64,000 nucleotides of DNA from JBGAKG01 sp044224495 (GCA_044224495.1 JBGAKG010000013.1:186001-250000), one strand, 5' to 3'. Positions 9,086 through 18,127 are shown, counted from the first letter of the stretch. The notes: generated by a model from the sequence alone, not told the origin. Translations and numbers: made by a program.

Positions 9086-10905
9086 ACCGCTTCGCTCGGC
9101 TCGCGCTCCTCGGTGGCACCGCGCTCGCGCTCGCGGCGTGCGGCGCCGGTCAGACCCACTCCAACCTGTTCGGCACCGAGTGGGAGGACGATGGCGGCAA
9201 GGAAGTCGCCGCGCTCCGCACCAAGCTCGCCTCGGCGAAGCCCTCCGCCAACGCGGACGTGGCGGTCGCCGTCGCCGGCAACAACGACAAGGTCGTCGGC
9301 GTCCCGCTCGCGGGCGGCAAATGGACCTTCGCGCACGCGATCGACGTACGGCCCACCGTGGCCGGGAGCGTCGTGGTCGGCGAAGGTGGCGGCGAGCTCT
9401 TCGCGCTCGACGCCGCGACCGGCAAGAAGCTCTGGGCGCGCGCCGTCGGACCGATGGTGATGCACGGCGCCGGGGACGACGGGAAGGTCACCGTCGTGAC
9501 GCTCGGCCAGTCTTCGGGGCAGGGCTCGTTGATCATCGCGGTCGAGCGCGACGGCAGCGTCGCTCGCCAGATCGAGACCGAGAAGGTGCTCGGCGTGCCG
9601 GCGGTGGTCGCAGGGCACGTGTTCGTCCCGTGGTCGAGCCAGTACGTCTCCGTGATCGACCTCACGAGCGGCGAAGAGTCGGCGCGCATCCTCTTCCGCG
9701 GCAAGGTGAGCCACGCCTTCGCGAGCGGGGGCGATCTCTGGTTCGGCGAGGCGGACACGTTCCGCTTCGACGACAAAATCGCCTTTGCGTCGAAGAACGG
9801 CGCGACGAAGCTGAGCCTCCCCCAGCGCGAGCTGCCGGGCACGCCGATGCTCCGGACCCCGGGCGAGGAGCGCGTCGGTCCCGTCGCGCTCGCGATCGAC
9901 AAGACGAAGCTCTACGGGCGCCCGGGCGCGAACGGGTGGGAGGGCGGTCGCTTCTTCGGCACCTACTTCCGCATCGTCATGGGCTTCGACGCCGACAAGG
10001 GCGCGCTGTCGTGGGTGTGGAACACCGCCGACGATCTCGTCGGCGGCGGCGCCGGCCCCGATGCGTTCTTCGCCTGCGACGAAGCGGGGAAGCTCACGAT
10101 GATCAACGCGCAGAACGGCGGCGTGGGCGGAACGCTCGACTTCGGCGAGCCGATCAAGAGCTGCGTCGTCTCGGCCGACGGCTTCCACGCGCCCGCGCCG
10201 CAGAACGTGCCGGCGTTGGCGACGCAGATCTCGGCGGCGCTCCTCAACCGCGACGCAGAGATGACGTCGGGTCAGCGCTTGCTCCTCCGCGAGATGTCGA
10301 CGCTCGAGGACGAGCTCGCGACGAAGACGCTCGTCGAGCTCGCCTCGGATCCGCGCACCGCGCCGCCGCTCGTGGCCGACGCGCGCGCGGCGCTCGCGGG
10401 TCGTCGCAACGGAGCGAAGTTCATGCTCGATGCGCTCGCGCGCCACTACGACTTCCTCAAGGACGTGCTCGTCGCGCCGCCGGTCGGTCCGATGGCGCAG
10501 GCGCTCGGGGCGATGAAGGAGAAGGCGGCGGCGCCGTTGCTCGCCGCGCACCTGCTCGACCCGGCCGACTCCGAGGACGACGCGAAGCAGTCCGCGGCGG
10601 CGCTCGTCGACCTCGGCGGGACCGCCGAGCTCCCGGCGCTGAAGGAGTTCTTCGGCATCTATCGCGCTTCGCACGAGGGCGACGTGATGGCGGGCGCCGT
10701 GGTCAGCGCGGCGCAGGCGATCGTGAAGATCGGCGGCGCCGACGGGCGGAAGTTCGTCGACGCGGGGATGGTGGACCCGATGATGCCGGACGCCGTGAAG
10801 GCGCGCATCCACGCGATCCTCGAGGCGATGGATCAGCAGGCGAAGACGGCGGGCGGCGGCGATCCGAAGAAGCCGGATCCGAAGAAGCCCGAGCCGAAGA
10901 AGTAG
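9082..10905 (+). CDS. lipoprotein with PQQ-like beta-propeller and HEAT-like repeats
   Basis: 607 residues. A lipoprotein signal ends in LALAACGAG, with the lipidated Cys near residue 20. Residues ~60-390 read like a PQQ/quinoprotein-type propeller: SVVVGEGGGELFALDAATGKKLW is the classic blade motif and further blades follow. From ~400 to 580 there are helical HEAT-like units (PLLAAHLLDPADSEDDAKQ, ALVDLGGTAELPALKEFF). The tail is a Lys/Pro repeat (KKPDPKKPEPKK). The fold resembles the BamB-type propeller, which suggests an envelope scaffold role by analogy only. The start overlaps the previous stop (ATGA). Its TAG is directly followed by the stop of the convergent gene with no base between. 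Confidence 0.75.
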   Translation: MNRFARLALLGGTALALAACGAGQTHSNLFGTEWEDDGGKEVAALRTKLASAKPSANADVAVAVAGNNDKVVGVPLAGGKWTFAHAIDVRPTVAGSVVVGEGGGELFALDAATGKKLWARAVGPMVMHGAGDDGKVTVVTLGQSSGQGSLIIAVERDGSVARQIETEKVLGVPAVVAGHVFVPWSSQYVSVIDLTSGEESARILFRGKVSHAFASGGDLWFGEADTFRFDDKIAFASKNGATKLSLPQRELPGTPMLRTPGEERVGPVALAIDKTKLYGRPGANGWEGGRFFGTYFRIVMGFDADKGALSWVWNTADDLVGGGAGPDAFFACDEAGKLTMINAQNGGVGGTLDFGEPIKSCVVSADGFHAPAPQNVPALATQISAALLNRDAEMTSGQRLLLREMSTLEDELATKTLVELASDPRTAPPLVADARAALAGRRNGAKFMLDALARHYDFLKDVLVAPPVGPMAQALGAMKEKAAAPLLAAHLLDPADSEDDAKQSAAALVDLGGTAELPALKEFFGIYRASHEGDVMAGAVVSAAQAIVKIGGADGRKFVDAGMVDPMMPDAVKARIHAILEAMDQQAKTAGGGDPKKPDPKKPEPKK

Positions 10906-12567
10906 TCAGCCGGCGTCGCTCGGCTCGGCCGCGACGGGGAGGATGGCCTTCCCGTCGACGGTCCACGCGTCCGTCTTCGGGTCGTGCGCGATCGTGCCAC
11001 CGATGCGGCTGCCGCGCGGGAGTCGCCCGAAGAGGCGCGCGCCGTGCGCATCGACGAGCACGACGCGAAGCGCCGAGTCGGTGGCGACCGCGAAGCCGTC
11101 GACGACGGTGAACGCCTTGAACGGACCGGTCACGCGGGTGGGGAGCGCGAGCTCGGCGAGCGGCTTTCCCGCAGGAGCTCCGCGGAGGACGGGCACGGGC
11201 TCGTCCCGGAAGCAGACGAGTCCATCGTGCACGGCCCAGCAATCGCCGCGCTCGCGACCGAGATCGAACAGGGTCACCTTCAGGGGATCGCCGCCGGTCG
11301 GGATCCACGCGATGGAGTCGCCGGCGAAGACGGTGACGTAGCCGGGCGCGTTGCGGAGCGGCGACGTCTGCTCGAAGCGACCGAAGAGCGGAGATTGACG
11401 CACGTGCGGCTCGCCGAGCTTCCACCGGAAGACCACGGCGCCGAGCACGCCGACGATGTCGTCGTCACGGCCGGCGGCGATGCGTGCGCCGTAGCTGACC
11501 GACCCGACCGAGGCGCCGAGCAAGTGCTCGGTCTCGCCGGAGGGGTGCACGAGATCCAGCGATGCGCTGTCGAGCGCGACGACGAGGTCGCCGTTCGGGC
11601 GCAGGACGAAGTCGCTCACGTCGTTCGCGAGCTCGACGAGGGGGGCCGCCTTCGCGGAGAGCCCACCGCCGCGCGGTCCGTCGTAGCGCCAGACGTCGTT
11701 GTCGTTTCCGCCGGTCCAGAGCCGGTCGTGCGCCGGATCGTAGGCGACGGTGTTCTGGTCGCGCCGGACCCGGTGGCCGATGATCGCGAGGTGATCGAGG
11801 AGCACGCGCCCCGACGCGCGGTCGAGCACGCGGGTCGTGTCGTCGTCGTCACCGTAGGCAATCGCGTCGGTCCCGACGAAGCACGCGTCGTTGACCGCGC
11901 CGGTCGACGCCCACCGCTCGACCTTGCCGGTCGCGATACCGACGACCGTGACGGAGGCTTCCTCGCGCGACGCAATCGCGAGCTCGCTCCCGTCGGACGA
12001 CCATCGGAGGCGCGAGGGCGCGTCGGTCTCCGCGAAGCGGATGCGGCGGAGATCGGGGAACGCGCGCACGTCGACGCCGCAGCGCTCCTTCCCGCTGCCG
12101 CTCGGAGCCGGCTCGCACGCACCGAACGCGAAGCTCGCGCCGTCGGGGGAGGCGGCGACGTCGCCGCTCGCGCTCGCAAAGAGCCGCGCGCGGACGGCGA
12201 GCGTGTCGCCCTCGACGAGGAAGAGGCCGCTCTCGGCGAGGACGAGGAGCCACTCGCCGAGGCCGCCGCTCTTGCCGACGCTGGCGACGGCGATCGGCGT
12301 GTGGGGCCGAAACGAGCCGTCGGGATCGCGGACGCCGACGATCGTCGGCGACGGGGTGGTTTGGATGTCGAGATCGCCGAACGTGCCGAGCTCGGGCGCC
12401 GCGAGCGCGACGGTCTCCGCGGCCGGCGTGGGGAGCGGGGGAAGCGGGCTGCTCACCGTCGTCTGCGGGAGGTGCGGGGCAGGCGCGGTGGGCGCGGAGT
12501 GCCCGCGCCGACAGGCGAGAACGGCGAGGCAGCCCGCGGCGAAGACGAAGCGACGAAGATAGGTCAT
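10906..12567 (-). CDS. WD40-like beta-propeller lipoprotein
   Basis: 553 residues. The N-terminus (MTYLRRFVFAAGCLAVLAC) is a lipoprotein signal with LAVLAC as lipobox, followed by a Pro/Thr/Ser-rich spacer to about residue 55. The rest is WD40/TolB-like blades: VAASPDGASFAFG, RLRWSSDGSELAIAS, YDPAHDRLWTGGNDNDVWRYDG, and a final EWTVDGK-like strand in TDAWTVDGKAILPV. These show the S-x-DG and W-x-YDG turns of propellers. No catalytic motif is visible, so it is probably a surface or periplasmic binding protein. It is monocistronic and ends exactly against the convergent propeller/HEAT gene. Confidence 0.7.
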   Translation of the reverse strand: MTYLRRFVFAAGCLAVLACRRGHSAPTAPAPHLPQTTVSSPLPPLPTPAAETVALAAPELGTFGDLDIQTTPSPTIVGVRDPDGSFRPHTPIAVASVGKSGGLGEWLLVLAESGLFLVEGDTLAVRARLFASASGDVAASPDGASFAFGACEPAPSGSGKERCGVDVRAFPDLRRIRFAETDAPSRLRWSSDGSELAIASREEASVTVVGIATGKVERWASTGAVNDACFVGTDAIAYGDDDDTTRVLDRASGRVLLDHLAIIGHRVRRDQNTVAYDPAHDRLWTGGNDNDVWRYDGPRGGGLSAKAAPLVELANDVSDFVLRPNGDLVVALDSASLDLVHPSGETEHLLGASVGSVSYGARIAAGRDDDIVGVLGAVVFRWKLGEPHVRQSPLFGRFEQTSPLRNAPGYVTVFAGDSIAWIPTGGDPLKVTLFDLGRERGDCWAVHDGLVCFRDEPVPVLRGAPAGKPLAELALPTRVTGPFKAFTVVDGFAVATDSALRVVLVDAHGARLFGRLPRGSRIGGTIAHDPKTDAWTVDGKAILPVAAEPSDAG

Positions 12568-12655
12568 GCCCGATCGTACGGCGGCCTTCGTGCGACGTTC
12601 CTGGCGCGCACGCTGCGCATGATCGCGGCGTCATGCCCCCCGCGCTACGCGGCGC

Positions 12656-13303
12656 TCAATCTTCCCAACGATCGCCGTCGGCGATCCCGAGCTCTTCCCA
12701 GCGCGCCCAGAGGCAGCACTCGCTCCCGGCGGGGAACTCGCGGCACGCGTTCGGCCGAGCTTCGTAGATGCCGCACTTGTTGTCGCGGGCCAGGTGCTTG
12801 CAGCGCTCGTCCTTGGCGAGGCGAAGCACGACGCGCCCGTCGCGATCGCGGCGCGCCCACGGCGCACGCGCGAGGTGCTCGAGGCCGGCGTTCTCGAGGC
12901 GCTCGAAGTCTTCGTCCTCGAGGACCACCTCGTTGTCGCGGCAGCACGCGCCGCAGGCGAGGCAGTCGAGCGCGATCTTCCGCGTGGGTCCGCGGTGGAC
13001 CGCGTCGCGGAGGGCGCGGTTCTTGACGATCTCGTGGAGGTCGCTCGTCAGGCGCCGGACCGCGAGCCCGCGGAAGGGACCACTCTTCGGCTCGGTCCAA
13101 CGATTCAGCTCGAGATCGAGGAGCGACCAGCGCGCGAGATCGCCGATGTCCGCGCGATCGGGCCGCGGGAGGATCATCATCGCGCGCGAGGGCGTCTCCC
13201 AGAGGACGGCGTGGCCACCTGCGCGCGCCCATGCGATGGCGCGAGCGGTGAACGGCTTCGTGAACGATCGAACGACGGGACGAACGACGCGGACGGCGGA
13301 CAT
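12656..13303 (-). CDS. YkgJ-family cysteine-cluster protein
   Basis: 215 residues. The C-terminal two-thirds has the CxxCxxCC cluster LDCLACGACC (near 112-121), then CKHLARDNKCGIYEARPNACREF, and a further Cys pair in GSECC. This is the pattern of the YkgJ/CxxCxxCC family (UPF0153), thought to bind zinc or an iron-sulfur cluster; its biochemical role is not settled. The N-terminal 100 residues (SFTKPFTARAIAWARAGG onward) are not a domain I recognise. The ATG start gives MSAVRVVRPV. No signal peptide, so probably cytoplasmic. It stands alone between a propeller lipoprotein and a small lipoprotein gene. Confidence 0.8.
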   Translation of the reverse strand: MSAVRVVRPVVRSFTKPFTARAIAWARAGGHAVLWETPSRAMMILPRPDRADIGDLARWSLLDLELNRWTEPKSGPFRGLAVRRLTSDLHEIVKNRALRDAVHRGPTRKIALDCLACGACCRDNEVVLEDEDFERLENAGLEHLARAPWARRDRDGRVVLRLAKDERCKHLARDNKCGIYEARPNACREFPAGSECCLWARWEELGIADGDRWED

Positions 13304-13351
13304 GCGCCGACGCTCGTTAGCACCGCTCCGATGGGCGTGCGCCGAAATCGA

Positions 13352-13681
13352 TCAGGGATCGATGTTGCTGCCGCCGTCGGACGGGGCAGGGCACGTCTGA
13401 TCCGAGCTGACGTAGCAGAGCGACGTCGCGATGTCGCAGCAGTAGATGCCGCTCGGAGGCGTCGCGCAGCTGTTCTGGCAGTCCTGGTCGGCGCTGCAGC
13501 TCGGGACGCAGACCTGCGTGGGTCCGGTGTCCTTCGCGGAGTCTTTGGGAGCGTCCTTGGCGGCGTCCTTCAAACCCGAGTCGACGGGAGTGCCGGAGTC
13601 GATGTCTTCGGCCGCCGAAGTCGCGCAACCGAAGGAGAACACCACGGGCGCGAGCACGAAAAGGGCATAGGGAAGCTTCAC
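13352..13681 (-). CDS. small Cys-rich lipoprotein
   Basis: 109 residues from a GTG at 13681, which has a GGAGG five bases upstream. Longer in-frame starts would add a hydrophilic leader with no signal. The signal VKLPYALFVLAPVVFSFGC ends in a plausible though imperfect lipobox. A repetitive Asp/Lys/Ala linker follows (GLKDAAKDAPKDSAKD). The C-terminal ~50 residues contain eight Cys (VCVPSCSADQDCQNSC, YCCDIATSLC, QTC), which suggests a disulfide-knotted extracellular module similar to short toxin-like or EGF-like folds seen in Polyangia lipoproteins. Function unknown. Confidence 0.65.
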   Translation of the reverse strand: MKLPYALFVLAPVVFSFGCATSAAEDIDSGTPVDSGLKDAAKDAPKDSAKDTGPTQVCVPSCSADQDCQNSCATPPSGIYCCDIATSLCYVSSDQTCPAPSDGGSNIDP

Positions 13682-14013
13682 CGCCACCTCCACGAGAGTG
13701 CTGCAACCTACCGCGGAGAAGGGCGCACGACAACCTCCGTCGTACACATTTCGTACGATTCCGTAACAATGTTCTGGCGCCTCCTGACGCCGCGGGTCGA
13801 AGGGTCGGCGGGGGCTCGCGGGGTCATCACCTCGTACAAAATCCTTGCAGTTCAGGTACTTGCACGCTGGCGTTCCCGCGGCCACTCCGCCTGGAGTGCA
13901 CGTTTCCGCTCGTGCGGGCGCGTTCGCGACGCCCTGCGCCGGCCTATCCCGGTCGACGCAGTGCGCCAGGACGCTACCGCTGGCCCCCGGGCCGAGTAGG
14001 ATGCCGCGCCCCG
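13682..14013. other. intergenic region between divergent genes
   Basis: 332 bases between a leftward lipoprotein gene and the rightward M14 peptidase. The left half is locally AT-richer (CGTACACATTTCGTACG, ACAAAATCCTTGC), as expected for a regulatory region, and contains the inverted repeat listed at 13740-13758. The right half returns to coding-like GC content, but no frame there shows a recognisable product. I see no tRNA, terminator or consensus -35/-10 pair. Confidence 0.5.
13740..13758. promoter_or_regulatory. inverted repeat, candidate operator
   Basis: Perfect 6-base arms TCGTAC and GTACGA separated by 7 bases (ACATTTC), about 58 bases upstream of the GTG of the leftward small lipoprotein gene. 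The AT-rich centre and position fit a dimeric repressor site. No protein is known to bind it. Confidence 0.35.
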
Positions 14014-15132
14014 ATGCGCATCTTGACCCCGAAGGACTCCGGTCGGATTCAGCTCCGCGAGCGCGGCCGCCGCGGCGCCGTGCTCGCCATCCGCTCCGAC
14101 GTGGCGGACGCCTCGCAGCGCCAGTGGTTCCACTTCGTCGTGCGCGACTGCCGTGGCGTTCCGCTCGAGCTCACGATCGCGAACGCGGGGCGCTGCACGT
14201 ATCCGGCGGCGTGGGAGGACTACCGCGTCTGCGCCTCGTACGACGGCGACGATTGGTTCCGCGTGGACACGACGTTCGACGGCGAGCGGCTCGTGATCCG
14301 GCACGCGCCGCAGCGTGACGGTGTGGCCTACGCTTACTTCGCGCCGTACCCGCGCGCGCGTCGGCACGCGCTCCTCGCGCGCGCGTCGGCGAGCGGGCGC
14401 GCGATCGCAGCGCGCGTGGGGCAGACGGTGCAGGGCGAGCCGATTCAGGTGCTTCGCTTCGGCAAGGGCCAACGCGCGCTGTGGATCGTCGGGCACCAGC
14501 ACCCGGGCGAGACGATGGGGGCGTGGTTCATGGAGGGCATGGCGCTCCGGCTGATGGACGACGAAGACGTGCTCGTGAACGATCTGCTCGAGCGCGCGAG
14601 CGTGTACCTCGTGCTCTCGATGAACCCGGATGGTCATCAGCTCGGCAACCACCGGACGAACGCGGTCGGGATCGATCTCAACCGCGCGTGGCACGATCCG
14701 TCGCCGCAGACTTCGCCCGAGGTGTTCGCCGTCCGCGAAGCGATGTTGGCCGCCGGCGTCGACTTCTTCCTCGACGTCCACGGCGACGAGCAGCTCCCGT
14801 GGGTGTTCACCGCGGGAGCCGAGGGCAACCCGCACTACAACGGCCGCATCGAGGCGCTCGAGCGCGAGTTCGACGACGCGATGTGCGCGCTCAGCCAGCC
14901 GTACCAGACCGAGAACGGCTACCCCAAGGACGCCCCGGGCGACGGCGATCTGCGCTGCGCCGCGAACTGGGTCGGCGAGAAGTTCGATTGCCTGGCGCTC
15001 ACGCTCGAGATGCCGTTCAAGGACGCGGCGAACGAGCCCGACGAAGAGAACGGGTGGACGCCCGATCGATCGAAGACGTTGGCGTCCGCGACGATCGACG
15101 GCGTGCACTCGATGGTGGACAAACTGCGCTGA
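14014..15132 (+). CDS. M14 zinc carboxypeptidase, cytosolic carboxypeptidase (CCP/AGBL)-like
   Basis: 372 residues from ATG 14014. The N-terminal ~120 residues form the beta-sandwich typical of CCP enzymes (WFHFVVRDCRGVPLELTIANAG). The catalytic domain follows, with zinc ligands His163 and Glu166 in GHQHPGETMG and His256 in LDVHGDE. Substrate-binding Asn/Arg are in GNHRTNAVGIDLNRAW, and the catalytic Glu is in LTLEMPFKD near 334. No signal peptide, so cytoplasmic. Eukaryotic CCPs remove polyglutamate side chains; bacterial relatives are little studied, so the substrate here is unknown. Coding GC and length are normal for the family. No neighbours share an operon. Confidence 0.85.
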   Translation: MRILTPKDSGRIQLRERGRRGAVLAIRSDVADASQRQWFHFVVRDCRGVPLELTIANAGRCTYPAAWEDYRVCASYDGDDWFRVDTTFDGERLVIRHAPQRDGVAYAYFAPYPRARRHALLARASASGRAIAARVGQTVQGEPIQVLRFGKGQRALWIVGHQHPGETMGAWFMEGMALRLMDDEDVLVNDLLERASVYLVLSMNPDGHQLGNHRTNAVGIDLNRAWHDPSPQTSPEVFAVREAMLAAGVDFFLDVHGDEQLPWVFTAGAEGNPHYNGRIEALEREFDDAMCALSQPYQTENGYPKDAPGDGDLRCAANWVGEKFDCLALTLEMPFKDAANEPDEENGWTPDRSKTLASATIDGVHSMVDKLR

Positions 15133-15188
15133 ACGCGCGCGACGGCGCGGATTGACGACCGAAGTCATGCGCGCGAACATCGTTGCGA

Positions 15189-15812
15189 GTGCGTATCTGG
15201 CTTGCGTTCCTCGGCCTGTGTTCGTGCTCCGTGCTCGTCGATCTCGACGGGATGCGCGGTGACGGTGCAGACGCCGCGAGCGAGGCTTCCCCGGTCGACG
15301 ACGCCGGTCGGTGCATCCCCCGCACGTGCGAGTCGATCGGCGCGAACTGCGGTCCCGTGAGCGACGGGTGCGGCGCGATCATCAAGAAGGGTGGCGTCGA
15401 GAGCTGCGGCACCTGCACCGGGAGCCTCACCTGCAGCGCGGTGGTGCCGAACGTGTGCGGGTCGCCCTCGTTGTATGGGGGCAAGCACACCAAGAGCGAC
15501 TGCGAGACGGCGGGGGGCCAGGCGCGGAACATCGGCGTCGCGGGCGATGCGGGGGTGCCTCAATCGCTCTGCGAGTTCACCGGTAGCGCTTGCCCTTCCG
15601 GGTGGACCAGGCTCGGGAACTGGGGCTCGACGCAGCCGACGACCGGATCGTGTGGCTGCGATCCCCAACCGTGCACGACGAGCTCGCACGCGTTCGCCAA
15701 TCTCGGGCCAGAGACCTGTCAGACGCCGTGCCGAATGATGAACAGCGGCAACTGCGTCCCGTCGGGGTCCCAGACCGTGACCGCGAAGCTCCTGACCGTC
15801 GGCTGCTACTGA
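15189..15812 (+). CDS. Cys-rich lipoprotein of unknown function
   Basis: About 207 residues. GTG 15189 (VRIWLAFLGLCSCSVLV) is preferred to a TTG six bases earlier; neither has a clear ribosome site. The short hydrophobic stretch ending LCSC could be a lipoprotein signal. An acidic linker (GADAASEASPVDDAGR) leads into a domain with many Cys: CIPRTCESIGANCGPVSDGCG is the recurrent motif, followed by ESCGTCTGSLTCS. This short Cys-rich module recurs in Polyangia surface proteins and is probably disulfide-bonded. Stop 16 bases from the convergent lectin-domain gene. Confidence 0.65.
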   Translation: MRIWLAFLGLCSCSVLVDLDGMRGDGADAASEASPVDDAGRCIPRTCESIGANCGPVSDGCGAIIKKGGVESCGTCTGSLTCSAVVPNVCGSPSLYGGKHTKSDCETAGGQARNIGVAGDAGVPQSLCEFTGSACPSGWTRLGNWGSTQPTTGSCGCDPQPCTTSSHAFANLGPETCQTPCRMMNSGNCVPSGSQTVTAKLLTVGCY

Positions 15813-15828
15813 GCGCGCCACGCGTCCG

Positions 15829-16437
15829 TCACGGCCGCTCGCAGATGGCGTCGCGCAGGCTCGTGCACGCGTCGTTCGCCCACGTGCCGCCGCTCTGGAG
15901 GTAAGTGCACTGACCACCGCCCTGCGGAAGGCCGCTCCCCCAGTTCGCGAATCCGCCGCGCGGCTCGCCGTCGATCCACGCGAACGAGCCGTCGTTCGGC
16001 GGACCGCCGGCGCGGTAGAGCCCGATCCAGCGCTGGCCCGTGCCGAGCGCCTGCACCGTCGTCTGCTCGGCGCTCGTCGTGAGCGCCGCGAGGTGCCCGC
16101 CGGAGTTCGTGCACGCGTTCTTCGCGGTGTCGAAGTCGACGCTCGCGCCGACGAGGTAGTAGCAGTGACCGGAGTAGACGAGCCCGGTGCAACCGGCGTC
16201 CGCGCCGGGGACGTCGATCACGACGTCCTTCGGTGCATCGGCGCTCGCGTCCTTCGTGGTCGGCGCGTCGACGACGCTCGCATCGCGCGGGGCGTCCGGC
16301 GCGGCGTCGACGGCGGAGGCATCGCTCCGACCGACGTCGACGACGGAGCCGTCCGCAGCGGGCTCGTAAGCGTCGAAGTCCTGAGTGCAACCCAGGAGTA
16401 CCCACGGAAGCAGACCGACGACGCGAATGAACCGCAT
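15829..16437 (-). CDS. lipoprotein with C-type lectin-like domain
   Basis: 202 residues. The signal MRFIRVVGLLPWVLLGC has a good lipobox. An Asp/Ala-rich linker occupies about residues 25-85 (DASAVDAAPDAPRDASVVD). The C-terminal ~115 residues form a C-type lectin-like domain: CYYLVGASVDFDTAKNAC (first Cys and helix), GHLAALTTSAEQ, RWIGLYR (the WIGL core), FAWIDGEP, and CTYLQSGGTWANDAC with AICERP closing the second disulfide. The EPN/QPD sugar-selectivity motif is not evident, so carbohydrate binding is not assured. Probably displayed on the outer membrane for adhesion; that is inference. Confidence 0.75.
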   Translation of the reverse strand: MRFIRVVGLLPWVLLGCTQDFDAYEPAADGSVVDVGRSDASAVDAAPDAPRDASVVDAPTTKDASADAPKDVVIDVPGADAGCTGLVYSGHCYYLVGASVDFDTAKNACTNSGGHLAALTTSAEQTTVQALGTGQRWIGLYRAGGPPNDGSFAWIDGEPRGGFANWGSGLPQGGGQCTYLQSGGTWANDACTSLRDAICERP

Positions 16438-16468
16438 CGTCGATCAGGATAGCGCAGAAACGGAGTGG

Positions 16469-18127
16469 CTAGTTGACGAGCTCTTTCGGAGCGTCCGCCT
16501 TCTCGGGCTTGACCTTCGCGTCCCTCCGCTCGATCGCCGCCTTCACGAACCCACTGAAGAGCGGGTGCGGTTGCGTCGGGCGGCTCTTGAACTCGGGGTG
16601 GAACTGGCAGGCGAGGAAGTACGGGTGCTCCTTCAGCTCGACCATCTCGACGAGCTTCCCGTCCGGGGAGGTCCCCGAGAAGATCAGCCCGGCGGCGGAC
16701 AACCGATCGCGGTACTCGTTCGCGAACTCGTAGCGGTGACGGTGGCGCTCGCTGATCTCGGTCGCGCCGTAGACCTCGGCCGCGAGGCTGCCCGGCGCGA
16801 GCACGCACGGGAACGCACCGAGCCGCATCGTGGCGCCCTTGTTCTTCAGGTTGCGCTGCTCGGGGAGCAAGTCGATGACGCCCTCCTTGCAGTCCTTGTC
16901 GAACTCGGTCGAGTTCGCGTGGGTGAGCCCCGCGACGTGGCGCGCGTACTCGACGACCGCGAGCTGCATCCCGAGGCAGATGCCGAAGAACGGGATCTTC
17001 GCCTCGCGCGCGTAGCCGATTGCCTGGATCTTGCCCTCGGTCCCGCGGTCGCCGAAGCCACCGGGGACGAGCACCGCGTCGAGGTGACCGAGCAGCGCCT
17101 CGGCGCCGCGCTTCTCGACCTCTTCCGAGTCGATGTACTCGAGCTCGACCTTGCACTCGTTCTTGAGCGCGCCGTGGACGAGCGCCTCGTGGAGCGACTT
17201 GTACGCGTCCTTGAGCTGGACGTACTTGCCGACCATGCCGATCTTCACGGCGCCGCGGGTCGGCTTCTTGAACCGATCGACGATGCGCTGCCACGGTCCC
17301 AAATCGGGACGACGGCTCCAGATGTTGAGCCGGTCGGCGATGAGATCGTCGAGGCCTTCCTTGTGGAAGTAGAGCGGCACCTCGTAGATGCACGAGACGT
17401 CGATCGCGGAGATGACGGCTTCCACGGCGACGTTCGAGAAGAGTGCGATCTTCTCCTTCGTGCTCTGCGACAGGGTCTCCTGCGTGCGGCAGATGAGGAT
17501 GTCGGGCTGGATGCCGATCTCGCGCATCTCCTTCACCGAGTGCTGCGTCGGCTTCGTCTTCAGCTCGCCCGCGGTCGCGATGAAGGGAACCAGCGTGACG
17601 TGCATCGAGAGCGCGTTCTGCGGTCCGGCTTCGACCTTGAGCTGGCGGATCGCCTCGAGGAAGGGGAGGGACTCGATGTCACCGACGGTGCCGCCGATCT
17701 CGATGATCGCGATGTCGCAGCCCTCGGTCGCGTCGAGCACGCGCGCTTTGATCTCGTCGGTGATGTGCGGGATGACCTGCACCGTCGCGCCGAGGTACTC
17801 GCCGCGCCGCTCCTTCGAGATGACGGACTCGTAGATGCGGCCCGTGGTGAGGTTGTTCGCGCGCGTGAGGCGCGCGGTGGTGAAGCGCTCGTAGTGCCCC
17901 AGATCGAGGTCGGTCTCGGCACCGTCGTCGGTGACGAAGACCTCGCCGTGCTGGTAGGGGCTCATCGTTCCCGGATCGACGTTGATGTACGGGTCGAGCT
18001 TGAGGTGCGTGATCTTGAGGCCACGCGCCTCGAGCAGCGCGCCGAGGCTCGCGCTCGCGAGACCCTTGCCGATCGAGGAGACGACGCCCCCGGTGACGAA
18101 AACGAACTTCGTGGGCTTGCGGCTCAT
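16469..18127 (-). CDS. pyrG: CTP synthase (glutamine-hydrolysing)
   Basis: 552 residues, full length. It converts UTP to CTP with ATP and glutamine, the last step of pyrimidine nucleotide synthesis. The synthase domain opens with KFVFVTGGVVSSIGKGL and KLDPYINVDPGTMSPYQHGEVF, which bind UTP/ATP. The C-terminal class I glutamine amidotransferase domain has the nucleophile Cys in FGICLGMQLAV, and the His/Glu pair lies in CQFHPEFKSRP. A GAGGAG ribosome site precedes the ATG at 18127. The C-terminal 20 residues are Lys/Ala-rich and variable. The gene appears monocistronic; no leader hairpin typical of Gram-positive pyrG attenuation is visible. Confidence 0.96.
   Translation of the reverse strand: MSRKPTKFVFVTGGVVSSIGKGLASASLGALLEARGLKITHLKLDPYINVDPGTMSPYQHGEVFVTDDGAETDLDLGHYERFTTARLTRANNLTTGRIYESVISKERRGEYLGATVQVIPHITDEIKARVLDATEGCDIAIIEIGGTVGDIESLPFLEAIRQLKVEAGPQNALSMHVTLVPFIATAGELKTKPTQHSVKEMREIGIQPDILICRTQETLSQSTKEKIALFSNVAVEAVISAIDVSCIYEVPLYFHKEGLDDLIADRLNIWSRRPDLGPWQRIVDRFKKPTRGAVKIGMVGKYVQLKDAYKSLHEALVHGALKNECKVELEYIDSEEVEKRGAEALLGHLDAVLVPGGFGDRGTEGKIQAIGYAREAKIPFFGICLGMQLAVVEYARHVAGLTHANSTEFDKDCKEGVIDLLPEQRNLKNKGATMRLGAFPCVLAPGSLAAEVYGATEISERHRHRYEFANEYRDRLSAAGLIFSGTSPDGKLVEMVELKEHPYFLACQFHPEFKSRPTQPHPLFSGFVKAAIERRDAKVKPEKADAPKELVN

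Noticed and set aside
10984..13026. 680-codon plus-strand open frame opposite the propeller lipoprotein and YkgJ-type genes
   Set aside because: Composition of an antisense high-GC shadow (EHARRAVEHAG type); the minus-strand genes have signal peptide, lipobox and Cys clusters.
13840..13900. tRNA-like stretch (TTGCAGTTCAGGTACTTGC) in the 13.7-14.0 kb gap
   Set aside because: No acceptor stem, no CCA and no cloverleaf pairing could be drawn.
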